Both the position numbers and the translations under genes were made by a program. From Clostridium beijerinckii (lineage in GTDB: Bacteria; Bacillota; Clostridia; Clostridiales; Clostridiaceae), in NCBI RefSeq assembly GCF_036699995.1, contig NZ_CP144906.1, positions 2,681,001 to 2,745,000 on the forward strand: a DNA stretch of 64,000 nt. Direction: 5' to 3'. Position 1 is the stretch's first letter; each line of letters opens with the position of its first letter. Below the pieces are notes generated by a model. That model worked only from the letters and a program-made list of their open reading frames with translations. It was not told where the DNA came from and ran no database searches. This document shows positions 55,379-64,000 of the stretch, piece after piece.

Positions 55379-55393
55379 ATAAAAGCGCTTTAT
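55379..55393 (+). promoter_or_regulatory. cre-like site (CcpA) before the regulator gene
   Basis: ATAAAAGCGCTTTAT is a near-perfect palindrome close to the catabolite-responsive element pattern, 25 bp before the start codon. Position downstream of the promoter would allow glucose repression by roadblock. Confidence 0.5.
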
Positions 55394-55417
55394 TTATTAA
55401 GATTTTGGAGGATTAAT

Positions 55418-56416
55418 ATGGCTACTACGATTAAAGATATAGCAAAAGCACTAGGAATATCACATTCAACTGTTTCAAGGGTACTGACTGGATCTAAATC
55501 TGTAAATGAAAAGACCAAAGAGGCGGTACTCAATGCAGTTAAGGAGCTAAACTATATTCCTAATATGAGTGCGAGGAGTTTAAAGATAGATAAAGCTTAT
55601 AATATTGGTGTATTTTTTTCAACTATAAGTAATGGAACCTCACCATTTGTATTTCAAACTGTTATAAATAATGTGTACAAGAATATAGACAAAAAGTATA
55701 ATGTCATTGTTAAAGGAATAGATATGTATGAAGAAAATACTATAAATCCTAAGAATTATGATGGAATACTAGTAGTAAGTCAAAAAATAGATGATGATGA
55801 TTTTATTAAAGAAATATTAGAGAAAGAGATACCTACTGTAGTCATAAATAGAAAGGTAGATCATGATGTTATAAATGTATATACAGATGAGAGTGTTGGG
55901 GTGTATAAAGGAGTAGAGGAATTGATAAAAAATGGTCATAAGGATATTGCAATAATAGAAGGAGCAATGAATTTCGATTCAACTAAAATGAGGCGAGATG
56001 GATACTTAAAAGCTTTTAATAACTATAATATTAAATTAAACAAAAATCTAGTGTTAAATGGAAACTTTACTGTAAAAAGTGGATATGAAAAAGCTAATGA
56101 ATTAATAGAAATGAATGAACAGTTTTCAGCCATATTTGCTTTTAATGATGAAATGGCAACCGGGGCAATTAAAGCTATTACAGAGCATGGATTAAAGGTC
56201 CCAGAAGATATTTCAATACTAGGATTTGATGGGAATGAAATTGGCAGATTTATTACTCCAAGTATTACCACAATTAAAAGGCCTATAGGAGAAATAGCAA
56301 GAATTGCTACTGATCTACTTTTAAGATTGCTAAATAATGAACAAGATATAACAACTAAGAAAATATATATAGAATCAGAATTGGAACTAGGTAATTCAAT
56401 TAAAGATTTAAATTAG
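55418..56416 (+). CDS. kdgR: LacI-family regulator, probably KdgR
   Basis: This 332-residue repressor has an N-terminal helix-turn-helix (TIKDIAKALGISHSTVSRVL, residues 3-22) with the LacI hinge SARSLKI. A periplasmic-binding-like effector domain follows (from IGVFFST; FAFNDEMATGAIKAI and ILGFDGNEIGRFITPSITTIKRP late). Its neighbours kduI and kdgT are genes of pectin/uronate breakdown, so the effector is likely 2-keto-3-deoxygluconate or a related uronate. Palindromic operators with the same core lie before this gene and twice before kduI. The gene ends in a strong terminator. Confidence 0.85.
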   Translation: MATTIKDIAKALGISHSTVSRVLTGSKSVNEKTKEAVLNAVKELNYIPNMSARSLKIDKAYNIGVFFSTISNGTSPFVFQTVINNVYKNIDKKYNVIVKGIDMYEENTINPKNYDGILVVSQKIDDDDFIKEILEKEIPTVVINRKVDHDVINVYTDESVGVYKGVEELIKNGHKDIAIIEGAMNFDSTKMRRDGYLKAFNNYNIKLNKNLVLNGNFTVKSGYEKANELIEMNEQFSAIFAFNDEMATGAIKAITEHGLKVPEDISILGFDGNEIGRFITPSITTIKRPIGEIARIATDLLLRLLNNEQDITTKKIYIESELELGNSIKDLN

Positions 56417-56428
56417 AATAAATTATAT

Positions 56429-56471
56429 AAAGCTATAGTGAAGCAAAAGTTTTCTTCGCTATAGCTTTTAA
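56429..56471 (+). terminator. Terminator after the LacI-family gene
   Basis: AAAGCTATAG.GAAG pairs with CTTC.CTATAGCTTT, followed by TTTTAAATTT. Confidence 0.85.
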
Positions 56472-56540
56472 ATTTAATTCAAAATGAGAACAAAAAACTA
56501 TTGCAAATATTTACATAAGCGTATATACTTGTATTAAGAA

Positions 56541-56560
56541 ATGAGGAACACGTGTGCCTA
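56541..56560 (+). promoter_or_regulatory. Operator copy 1 before kduI
   Basis: ATGAGGAACACGTGTGCCTA, centred on the palindrome GAACACGTGTGC. It lies just downstream of a candidate promoter (TTTACA, 16 bp, TATTAA). Confidence 0.65.
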
Positions 56561-56646
56561 AAAGATTATATAATATTAAGGCTAGGAATTTTAGTAAAAC
56601 CTTCTTGATAAAGTGTATATATAAACTTTGAATATTTTTTTACTCA

Positions 56647-56666
56647 ATGAGGAACACGTGTGCCTA
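56647..56666 (+). promoter_or_regulatory. Operator copy 2 before kduI
   Basis: The same 20 bases as copy 1 recur 106 bp downstream, about ten helical turns, which suits looping by a tetrameric or bridged LacI-family repressor. It ends 22 bp before the kduI start. Confidence 0.65.
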
Positions 56667-56688
56667 GAAATTGTAAGGAGAGATTATT

Positions 56689-57525
56689 ATGCAAATGGAA
56701 ATTAGATACTCAAATCATCCAGAAGACTCTAAGCACTATGATACAGAAACTTTAAGAAGACATTATTTAGTTGAAAAAGTATTTGTAAATGGAGAAGTAA
56801 ATTTAGTTTATAGCCATAATGATAGAATCATATTTGGTGGAGTTACACCTATAAAAGAAACATTAAAGCTTGGAGCATCTAAAGAATTAGGAACAGATTA
56901 CTTTTTAGAAAGAAGAGAACTTGGAGTTATTAATGTAGGTGGGGAAGGAACAGTTATAGCAGATGGAGTAGAATATAATCTAAATTATAGAGATGGATTA
57001 TATGTTGGACAAGGCACTAAAAATATAGAATTTAAATCATCTGATGGAAAAAATCCAGCTAAGTTTTATATAAATTCTGCACCAGCGCTTAAATCATATC
57101 CAACAGTAAAAATAGATTTAGAAAAAGCTAATAAGATAAAATGTGGCGATGAAATAAACATGAATAAAAGAACAATAAACCAATATATTCATCCTGCAGT
57201 ATGTGAAAGCTGTCAATTAGTAATGGGATTAACAATACTTGAGCCAGGAAGTGGATGGAATACAATGCCATGTCATACTCATGAAAGACGTATGGAAGTA
57301 TATTTATATCTTGATGTACCTGAAGATCAAGCAGTAATTCATTTTATGGGTGAAGGACAAGAAACAAGGCATATAGTAATGAAGAATGAGCAGGCAGTAA
57401 TTTCACCAAGCTGGTCAATTCATTCAGGCATTGGAACTCAGAATTATTCATTTATATGGGGAATGTGTGGGGAAAATATAACATTCGATGATATGGATAC
57501 CATAAGAATACAAGACTTAAAATAA
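56689..57525 (+). CDS. kduI: 5-keto-4-deoxyuronate isomerase
   Basis: This 278-residue cupin-type isomerase converts 5-keto-4-deoxyuronate to 2,5-diketo-3-deoxygluconate in pectin breakdown. The metal site is in NTMPCHTHERRMEVYLYL, where the His and Glu residues ligate zinc, with a fourth His in SPSWSIHSGIGT. IRYSNHPEDSKHYDTETLRR is the conserved start (in part). Length is typical. AAGGAGA lies 7 bp before ATG. It is controlled by the two identical operators upstream. The next enzymes (KduD, KdgK, KdgA) are not in the window. Confidence 0.95.
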   Translation: MQMEIRYSNHPEDSKHYDTETLRRHYLVEKVFVNGEVNLVYSHNDRIIFGGVTPIKETLKLGASKELGTDYFLERRELGVINVGGEGTVIADGVEYNLNYRDGLYVGQGTKNIEFKSSDGKNPAKFYINSAPALKSYPTVKIDLEKANKIKCGDEINMNKRTINQYIHPAVCESCQLVMGLTILEPGSGWNTMPCHTHERRMEVYLYLDVPEDQAVIHFMGEGQETRHIVMKNEQAVISPSWSIHSGIGTQNYSFIWGMCGENITFDDMDTIRIQDLK

Positions 57526-57535
57526 TCAAAAGAAT

Positions 57536-57638
57536 AAGTTTCTGCATACTAATTTCTAACTTATATTGATAATCATATAGTTTCAAAATGATAAGACATA
57601 GTTCTGATTAATATGGTAAGAGCTTAATGCAGAAACTT
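57536..57638 (+). other. Long-range hairpin after kduI
   Basis: AAGTTTCTGCAT (57536-57547) and ATGCAGAAACTT (57627-57638) pair exactly over 12 bp with about 80 nt between, which can fold further. TTATTATA follows, so it may terminate kduI, but the large loop is unusual. Confidence 0.6.
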
Positions 57639-57649
57639 TATTATAGAAG

Positions 57650-57701
57650 GATAGTTTTAAGAAAAATACCATAGTACATGTATGATTACCTTAAAACTAT
57701 C
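57650..57701 (+). other. Second hairpin in the kduI-kdgT gap
   Basis: GATAGTTTTAAG (57650-57661) and CTTAAAACTATC (57690-57701) pair exactly over 12 bp. GTACATGTATGAT in the loop recurs as GTACATACGATAAT just after. The remaining stretch to kdgT holds TGAAAACGTTATGA (57837 region), a weak cre-like site. Confidence 0.6.
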
Positions 57702-57987
57702 GTACATACGATAATATAAAAATTTAAATACAAATGATAGGTTGGCATTTTTAATGTAGAAATAAGTTTAAAATACAGTAAGTTAAAGGAGGAATGAAAA
57801 TATAGAAATTTATAAGTAATTACTTATATAGCCATTGAAAACGTTATGATAAGTTAAATCTAATGGGAATTTACTTTGGTAGTTTTTTGCAAAAAATATT
57901 AGTATGAACAATGTTGTGTTATGAGTATATCAATACAAATGTAAACAGTTATGAGAGTTAAACTATAGTATTTAAGGAGTTGTTATT

Positions 57988-59010
57988 ATGAAAATTAAAC
58001 AAAATATTGAGAAAGTTCCTGGAGGTTTAATGATAGTGCCTTTATTTCTTGGAACATTACTAAAAACGCTTTCACCAGATGTTAATAAGTTTTTTGGAGG
58101 ATTTACGGGGAATTTTTTAACTGGAACATCTGTAATTCTATTTATATTTTTTTTCTGCATAGGAACAACTATTGATCTACGTACATCAGGTTATATTGCA
58201 AAGAAAGGCATTTCATTATTGATAGGAAAAGTTTTATTTGCTTCATTATTAGGAGTCCTAATGTCACACATACTTCCAGCTAATGGAATACAAACAGGAA
58301 TTTTATCTGGACTTTCGGTTTTAGCAGTTATTGCTGCATTTAATGAGACAAATGGTGGACTTTATCTAGCATTAATGACGACTCTTGGTAGAAAAGAAGA
58401 TGCCGCTGGATTTCCGTTTATAAGTATAGAATCTGGACCTTTCATGACAATGGTAGCTATGGGCATTGCAGGAATTGCCTCATTTCCTTGGCAAACATTA
58501 GTTTCTACATTAATTCCATTTGCATTGGGTATTGCTCTCGGAACTTTAGATCATGATTTTCGTAAAATGTTTGCTCCAGTTGTTCCAGCTTTGATTCCAT
58601 TTTTTGCATTTACTTTAGGATTTAGTTTGGATTTTGGAATGATTATTCAATCAGGATTTATGGGAATTATAATGGGTGTTGCAGTGGTAGCACTTTCAGG
58701 TGGACTATTATCTCTTATTGATAGATATTTAACTGGATCTGATGGTGTTGCAGGTTGGGCAGCATCATCAACTGCTGGTGCTGCTGTTGCGGTTCCTTAT
58801 GCTATAGCGCAAGCAAATGCACAATTTGAACCAGTTGCAGCTTCAGCTACAGCAATTATAGCTACAAGTGTATTAGTGACATCAATATTAACTCCTATTG
58901 TAACTATGTGGTTTGAAAAAAGAGCACGGGCTAAGGGACTACCAATTAAGCCATCTAAGTATAATAAAAACATAAAAGCTGAGAGTAGTTTAAGTGAAAT
59001 TTCTGTATAA
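57988..59010 (+). CDS. kdgT: 2-keto-3-deoxygluconate permease
   Basis: This 340-residue membrane transporter of the KdgT family takes up 2-keto-3-deoxygluconate with protons. It has about ten hydrophobic segments, starting with VPGGLMIVPLFLGTLLKTLSP, plus AAFNETNGGLYLALM, LGTLDHDFRKMFAPVVP-like text, and GWAASSTAGAAVAVPYAIA as late markers. AAGGAG precedes ATG. It shares the uronate theme with kduI and the LacI regulator, but a 462-bp gap with hairpins suggests a separate promoter. Confidence 0.93.
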   Translation: MKIKQNIEKVPGGLMIVPLFLGTLLKTLSPDVNKFFGGFTGNFLTGTSVILFIFFFCIGTTIDLRTSGYIAKKGISLLIGKVLFASLLGVLMSHILPANGIQTGILSGLSVLAVIAAFNETNGGLYLALMTTLGRKEDAAGFPFISIESGPFMTMVAMGIAGIASFPWQTLVSTLIPFALGIALGTLDHDFRKMFAPVVPALIPFFAFTLGFSLDFGMIIQSGFMGIIMGVAVVALSGGLLSLIDRYLTGSDGVAGWAASSTAGAAVAVPYAIAQANAQFEPVAASATAIIATSVLVTSILTPIVTMWFEKRARAKGLPIKPSKYNKNIKAESSLSEISV

Positions 59011-59030
59011 AATATGTTAAATAAATTTAT

Positions 59031-59068
59031 AAAAAGCTGTAGGCATATATTTGGCCTGCAGCTTTTTA
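59031..59068 (+). terminator. Terminator after kdgT
   Basis: AAAAAGCTGTAGGC and GCCTGCAGCTTTTT pair with one G-T or mismatch. The 300 bp that follow (59069-59368) contain a further AATGGTA/TACCATT hairpin near 59260-59300 and otherwise nothing recognised. Confidence 0.88.
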
Positions 59069-59368
59069 TAATGCATTTTAAAGTATTTAACCCAGAAAAA
59101 TTACATATATTGTAATAATAAACTTGAATTTAAAATTTTAGTGAGATAAATGCTCATTAAGAGAAAACATAGAAGTTTTTTGCAGCATATATATTTCAAT
59201 TAAGTAACCTATAATTTATCAGGGTGAAGATAGGCAGCTAAAGAATTGAAATGATTCAGTATAAATGGTAAAATATATATTAATATCATTATCTACCATT
59301 GATTTTTATATTAGTGAAAAGGTCCTAAATTAAAAAATATACAAATTAAATAATCAAGGAGCATTGCT

Positions 59369-62314
59369 ATGAAGCTTACTTTTAGATTAAAATTATTCTT
59401 TTATTTTGTAGGAATTATATTGTCTATATCTATTCCGATTGCACTAATAACTTATAATTATATGTATAAATCCCTTAAAGAGCATCTATTTTCAAGCGCT
59501 AAAGCCCAAATGGTGCAGGTTGATAACAACTTTTCTAACATGTTAGGGCAAATAAAGTACAATGCTAAGTTTCTTGCAACTTATTCAGATGCAAAAAAAG
59601 CAGACCAATCTATTTCAGCTCTATTTAATATTCCTGATATTTTAATAAATAAAAAATACTCAAAACAAATACCTGGGATAGAGGGTACTATATATAATGT
59701 GCTCGAGGCTTATGGAACATCTCATCCAGAAACAACTTATGTGTACATTGGTACTAAATGGGGAGGTTATATTCAATGGCCTGATGGATTAAGTACTAAT
59801 ACATTTGATCCAAGGACAAGACCATGGTATTCTTTAGCATTATCAAATCCCGATGAAGTGGTAATTTCAGATCCCTACGTTTCGGCAGTTGATAATTCCA
59901 AAAATGTAATTATAAGTGCGTCAACAACAGTAAAAAATGAAGATGGAAGCATTGTCGGAGCTATGGGCATAGATTTAAGTTTGGAAAAGTTATCTGAAAT
60001 AATAAGAAATATTAAGATTGGAGATACAGGTTATGTTTTTCTTTATTTAAAAGATGGAACGATGTTAGCTCACCCAGATATAGATTTAAAATTTAAAAAT
60101 ATATTACATTTAAATCAGTTAGGTTATACATATTCTCAAACAAATGAAGCTTCAAAATTTTCATTTGATAACTATGATAAATTTATAGATTTGGATAATG
60201 GAAGTTTTGAAACTTATATAAATGGAAATCCTGTTTTAGTTAATATTTATACATGTAAGGATACTGGTTGGAAGATGGCTTCAGTTATACCAAAAAGTGA
60301 ATTGGAAAGCAAAGCTAGTAAGATGGGATATTTAATAATTATGATAACAGTGGGTGTTTTATTTCTTGCTATTTTCGTTACTCTCATTGTTACTAAGAAG
60401 GTAACAAAACCTATTACAGAATTAGTTCCTTTAATGCAAGCGGCTGGAAATGGAGATTTATCAGTAAAAGCTAGTATTAATTCAAATGACGAGTTTGGAA
60501 AGTTAGGAAGATCTTTCAACTTGATGATTGGTAAGTTATGTTCAAGCTATGAGGAATTATCATCAGTTTATGAGGAATTGCTAGCGACAGAAGAAGAATT
60601 AAGAGTACAATATAAGGAACTACAACAAAATGAGGAAGCACTTAGAGTGAGTGAAGAAAAATACAAACTTGCACTAGAATGTGCAAATGACTCGATTTGG
60701 GAATGGAATTTAGTTACAGATACATTCTTTGCTTCTGATAAATTAATTGATATTACTGGATACAAGTTGGATGAGATAAATAATTTGAGAAACTTTGTGT
60801 ATGAGAATGTTCATTTAGATGATCTTGATAAAGTGAAAAAAGATTTCAAAGATCATATTAATCAGCTTACAGATGTTTATAGCTCTGAATTTAGAATAAG
60901 AACTAAGAGCAGTTCGTACGTTTGGATTCTCTCTTGTGGTAAAGCGTTAAGAGATTCTGAAGGAAAAGCTATAAAAATAACTGGTTCTATTAGAGATATT
61001 TCTGAAAGAAAGATTTCGGAGGATAGAATAAAATTCATGGCGTTTTATGATTCTTTAACAAAACTTCCTAATAGAACATTGTTTATGAATAGGCTAAATG
61101 AACAATTAAAATTATCTAATTACGCAAATAAACAAGGAATTGTATTTTTTATAGATCTAGATAATTTTAAGAATATAAATGATACTATGGGACACGAGTA
61201 TGGAGATAAATTGCTAATAAGTTTAGCAAAACAGTTTGAAAATTTAATTGAAGAAAAAGATACAATATCTAGACTTGGTGGAGATGAATTTATATTGCTT
61301 CATCCTGATTCAAAAGAAGATGAAATACAAACTTATGCAAACAAGCTATTAGGTTTGTTCGATAAAGTATTCAAAATTGATAACAAGCATATGTATATAA
61401 CCGCCAGTGTTGGAATAGCTTTGTATCCTAAAGATGGAAGGGATAGTAGTACAATTTTAAGAAATGCAGATGCTGCTATGTACAGGGCAAAGGAATTAGG
61501 TAAAAATAGATTTTCCCTTTTCGATCCAGAAATGTATCTAAGCCTTGAACGAAAGACTAACATAGAAAGAATATTAAGAACAGTAGTTGATAATAATGAA
61601 CTTATCATTAACTATCAACCTCAGTATGATTTACAGGCAAATAAAATATTTGGTTTTGAAGCATTACTTAGATTAAATAGTAGGGAACTTGGTTTTATAT
61701 CTCCTGCAGAGTTTATTCCAATAGCAGAGGAATCTGGATATATCACACAATTAACTTTATGGGTGCTTAAGGAATCTTGCAAACAAAGTGCTAAGTGGTT
61801 TGAAGCAGGCTATAAATTTAATAGCATAAGCGTTAACATCTCATCAGTTGATTTACAAGAGATAAATTTCTTAGATAATGTTAAAGAAATTATTGAAAGT
61901 TCATCTGTTAATCCGAATATGATTGAACTTGAGATTACTGAAACTGTTCTTATGAAATCCTTTGATTCTAGTATTGAAATATTAAAGAAATTAATGGACA
62001 TGGGAATTAGAATTGCGCTTGATGACTTTGGCACGGGATATTCATCATTAAGCTATCTTAGAAGAATTCCTATAACTACATTAAAGATCGATAAATCATT
62101 TATAGACAATATTTCCTCAAATAAGAAAGAAGAAGCGATTATCAAAAATATTATTCAAATGGCACATAGTATGGAATTAAAAGTTATAGCTGAAGGAGTT
62201 GAGACTGAAGATCAGCTTTCGATACTTAAAAGAATGGAATGTGATTATATTCAAGGGTATTATTTTAGCAAACCTCTTCCTGCTAATCAACTTGAAGAGT
62301 TACTGGAAAGATAG
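59369..62314 (+). CDS. Membrane Cache-HAMP-PAS-GGDEF-EAL c-di-GMP protein
   Basis: About 981 residues. Membrane segments near 8-30 and 318-340 enclose a dCache-like sensor (about 40-310, with WGGYIQWPDG, DPRTRPWYSLA and GAMGIDLSLEKLS), a form often binding small organic ligands. HAMP (about 340-395, VTKPITELV), a coiled coil, PAS (about 430-545), GGDEF and EAL follow. LGGDEF is intact (GGDEF from residue 637), but the Arg of the RxxD inhibition site is absent (EEKD). The EAL set is complete: FEALLR, ELEITE, LDDFGTGYSSL, LKIDKSF, AEGVET and IQGYYFSKP. Both synthesis and breakdown of c-di-GMP are possible. It stands alone. Confidence 0.93.
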   Translation: MKLTFRLKLFFYFVGIILSISIPIALITYNYMYKSLKEHLFSSAKAQMVQVDNNFSNMLGQIKYNAKFLATYSDAKKADQSISALFNIPDILINKKYSKQIPGIEGTIYNVLEAYGTSHPETTYVYIGTKWGGYIQWPDGLSTNTFDPRTRPWYSLALSNPDEVVISDPYVSAVDNSKNVIISASTTVKNEDGSIVGAMGIDLSLEKLSEIIRNIKIGDTGYVFLYLKDGTMLAHPDIDLKFKNILHLNQLGYTYSQTNEASKFSFDNYDKFIDLDNGSFETYINGNPVLVNIYTCKDTGWKMASVIPKSELESKASKMGYLIIMITVGVLFLAIFVTLIVTKKVTKPITELVPLMQAAGNGDLSVKASINSNDEFGKLGRSFNLMIGKLCSSYEELSSVYEELLATEEELRVQYKELQQNEEALRVSEEKYKLALECANDSIWEWNLVTDTFFASDKLIDITGYKLDEINNLRNFVYENVHLDDLDKVKKDFKDHINQLTDVYSSEFRIRTKSSSYVWILSCGKALRDSEGKAIKITGSIRDISERKISEDRIKFMAFYDSLTKLPNRTLFMNRLNEQLKLSNYANKQGIVFFIDLDNFKNINDTMGHEYGDKLLISLAKQFENLIEEKDTISRLGGDEFILLHPDSKEDEIQTYANKLLGLFDKVFKIDNKHMYITASVGIALYPKDGRDSSTILRNADAAMYRAKELGKNRFSLFDPEMYLSLERKTNIERILRTVVDNNELIINYQPQYDLQANKIFGFEALLRLNSRELGFISPAEFIPIAEESGYITQLTLWVLKESCKQSAKWFEAGYKFNSISVNISSVDLQEINFLDNVKEIIESSSVNPNMIELEITETVLMKSFDSSIEILKKLMDMGIRIALDDFGTGYSSLSYLRRIPITTLKIDKSFIDNISSNKKEEAIIKNIIQMAHSMELKVIAEGVETEDQLSILKRMECDYIQGYYFSKPLPANQLEELLER

Positions 62315-62467
62315 AAAATTAAGTATGCTTGGATTTAAGGTGTTAAAATATAAGGGTCACATATAGGTGTAAGATTACTATAAATGAATTAGTGTTATTC
62401 ATTTGTCACATAATATTAATAAGTATACAGAAATAAATAATTTCAAAAGAGAACAGGGAGGAAACAA

Positions 62468-62917
62468 ATGAGTCAAAAGTATGTAAAAAAATCCAATGAA
62501 GAATTAAAGAGGAGTCTGACAGATGAACAATATAGAATTACACAAGAAAATGGTACAGAAGCTCCATTTTCTAATAAATATGATAATCTGTTTGAAAAAG
62601 GGATTTATGTAGATATAACTTCAGGTGAGCCATTGTTTGTATCAACCGATAAATTCAACTCTGGGTGTGGCTGGCCTGCATTTTCCAAGCCAATAGATAG
62701 AAAGGTAATAAAAGAAAAAATAGATAAAAGCCATGGCATGGTAAGAACGGAGGTCCGAAGCAGTACTGGTGATGCACATCTAGGGCATGTATTTACTGAT
62801 GGACCTGAAGATATGGGAGGATTAAGATACTGTATAAACTCAGCAGCACTTAAGTTTATCCCAAAAGAAAAGATGAAAGAAGAAGGTTATGAAGAATATT
62901 TAGATAAGATACTATAA
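62468..62917 (+). CDS. msrB: Peptide methionine (R)-S-oxide reductase
   Basis: This 149-residue MsrB reduces methionine-R-sulfoxide in oxidised proteins. Signature parts are [42 protein letters not shown] and [11 protein letters not shown], whose Cys is the catalytic residue. The CxxC pairs that bind zinc in other MsrB proteins are missing, so this is the zinc-free form. GGGAGGAAAC precedes ATG. No msrA gene is adjacent. A terminator at 62984-63015 serves this gene and the convergent one. Confidence 0.95.
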   Translation: MSQKYVKKSNEELKRSLTDEQYRITQENGTEAPFSNKYDNLFEKGIYVDITSGEPLFVSTDKFNSGCGWPAFSKPIDRKVIKEKIDKSHGMVRTEVRSSTGDAHLGHVFTDGPEDMGGLRYCINSAALKFIPKEKMKEEGYEEYLDKIL

Positions 62918-62983
62918 TAGTAGCATTATTATCATGATATTAATTATAAGTAACTTTAAGAGAATAAATAAAGCTAATATTTC

Positions 62984-63015
62984 TTAACGGCGGTAAAGAT
63001 ATCGCCGTTAAAATT
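62984..63015. terminator. Terminator between convergent msrB and DUF523/DUF1722 genes
   Basis: TTAACGGCG (62984-62992) and CGCCGTTAA (63003-63011) form a perfect 9-bp stem followed by an A/T run. Confidence 0.8.
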
Positions 63016-63030
63016 TAATCAAAAATCGAA

Positions 63031-63996
63031 TTATATTTCTATCTTTTCTGAATCTTCTAATATAATCAAATCTTCTGGGTAAGGATTAAAATAAGTTTGT
63101 TCTAAAAGGTACTCAATATTAAATCTTAATATATACGATTTAACTAAGAGCATAGGAGACATTATTGTAAGTTTTTTCATTTTGTATTTTTCTAAGGAAT
63201 CCATTAATAATTGTGTTTCTTCATTAGTTATGTATTTTGAAAAATATCCCATGGCATGCATTAGAACATTTATATTATTTGTATACTTAGGAAGTTTTTC
63301 AAATGCCAGATTCAAATTCTTCTCATATTCAGATATAATACTTTTTATATCATTATTTTCACCATTTGCTGCGATTCTACCTAAGATTTTAGTATACTTT
63401 TGGCTATTTGCCATGAGTAGTAATTTATTTCTGCGTTGAAAATGTATTAATTCATTAAGTGAATTAAATTCCTTGACTTTTCTAAAATCTGCATTAATAA
63501 AAATTCTTGTAAGAAAATTATCTCGAATTCTATAATTATGTAATCTGCCTTCATCTTCTATTGGTGCATAAGGAAATTTCTCTTTAATCTTATTTCCAAA
63601 TATTCCAGCACCTCTTGTGCTTCCTGTAACCTTAGCTGTGCCAGTATAAATTTTTACATTTTTATGTCCACAGGAAGGTGAACCGCTTTTTAAGAGAAAA
63701 CCGTCTATATTATTTAAATCTTTCAAATATGACTCTGAAAACTCAACCATTTCTTTTGTGAATTCTTTTCCTTCTTTTGGCTCATATAATTTTAATTCAT
63801 TATTTTCAGAGACAACTCTAATTGTTGGTCTTGGAACTTTAAGTCCTATAGAAGTTTCTGGACAAACATTTATAATATTAACAAAAGGTTTCAATTTTTC
63901 AACGAATGCATCAGTTATCATTTGGCCATTGTAACGACAGGCTTCGAAACCTAAACATTTACTAAAAAAGACATTTGGCTTTAAAAAATCACCCAT
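63031..63996 (-). CDS. DUF523 and DUF1722 domain protein
   Basis: This 321-residue protein has an N-terminal DUF523 domain with Cys motifs FSKCLGFEACRYNGQMI, VCPETSIGL and SGSPSCGHKNVKIY, and a C-terminal DUF1722 (YbgA-like) domain from about residue 180 (LIHFQRRNKLLLMANS). Fused proteins of this kind are widespread; DUF523 may bind an Fe-S cluster or participate in thiolation, but the role is not firmly known. The start at 63996 is at the very edge of the window, so its ribosome binding site and any upstream extension cannot be seen. Confidence 0.85.
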   Translation of the reverse strand: MGDFLKPNVFFSKCLGFEACRYNGQMITDAFVEKLKPFVNIINVCPETSIGLKVPRPTIRVVSENNELKLYEPKEGKEFTKEMVEFSESYLKDLNNIDGFLLKSGSPSCGHKNVKIYTGTAKVTGSTRGAGIFGNKIKEKFPYAPIEDEGRLHNYRIRDNFLTRIFINADFRKVKEFNSLNELIHFQRRNKLLLMANSQKYTKILGRIAANGENNDIKSIISEYEKNLNLAFEKLPKYTNNINVLMHAMGYFSKYITNEETQLLMDSLEKYKMKKLTIMSPMLLVKSYILRFNIEYLLEQTYFNPYPEDLIILEDSEKIEI

Positions 63997-64000
63997 GAAA

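Noticed and set aside
59069..59368. c-di-GMP riboswitch before the second GGDEF-EAL gene
   Set aside because: No GEMM-I or class II signature could be found; only an AT-rich hairpin is present.

Overview
The window is low-GC, AT-rich DNA with short intergenic gaps, strong AGGAG-type ribosome binding sites and many hairpin-plus-T-run terminators. The gene content points to Clostridium sensu stricto: an Rnf complex in the order CDGEAB, a butanol-dehydrogenase-like iron ADH, choline-binding-type wall proteins, a T-box tyrS, several c-di-GMP proteins, and a UvsE endonuclease of the kind common in spore formers. The best guess is the C. beijerinckii/C. butyricum group, inferred from gene content only. 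I saw no rRNA, tRNA or CRISPR array.

Layout. 1-4.4 kb: end of an upstream gene, uvsE, a secreted transglutaminase-like protein, and T-box-controlled tyrS. 4.4-9.5 kb: AI-2E-type membrane protein, then divergent ppx and ppk around a Pho-box-like array; ppk carries an in-frame TAA. 9.7-12.9 kb: small wall-binding protein, iron ADH behind a MerR-type promoter, S66 peptidase. 13-19.3 kb: an apparent operon of solute-binding lipoprotein, membrane Cache-GGDEF-EAL protein and FapA-like protein. 19.4-21.6 kb: guanine riboswitch, purine permease and xpt. 22-30 kb: pepT, an IS1634-like element, SUV3-like helicase, a decayed ABC ATPase scrap and an atypical prs. 31-37 kb: NlpC/P60 hydrolase, histidine kinase, YhaM, DUF503 and DAHP synthase. 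37-43 kb: cytochrome-b5-like protein with a Gly/Thr repeat, nucleotidyltransferase-like, Nudix and 2H proteins, and yibF/yibE, the latter broken by an in-frame TGA. 43-47.8 kb: secreted repeat protein, argF, MATE pump, GNAT. 48.4-55 kb: RseC-like protein and rnfCDGEAB, with the convergent NusG_II/Gx-transporter pair. 55.4-59 kb: a pectin/uronate module (LacI-type regulator, kduI, kdgT) with shared palindromic operators. 59.4-64 kb: a second Cache-PAS-GGDEF-EAL protein, msrB, and a DUF523/DUF1722 protein.

The most unusual signal outside genes is a family of three long quasi-palindromic elements (about 21651-21992, 28274-28619 and 44350-44715). They share an ordered set of motifs, and their paired arms differ by compensating base changes, as expected of a conserved folded RNA or a hairpin-type mobile element. 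The third lies between a predicted ArgR-controlled promoter and argF. Other points of interest are two independent in-frame nonsense codons (ppk, yibE), a MerR-type 19-bp-spacer promoter before the alcohol dehydrogenase, and the coupling of a solute-binding protein to c-di-GMP turnover.
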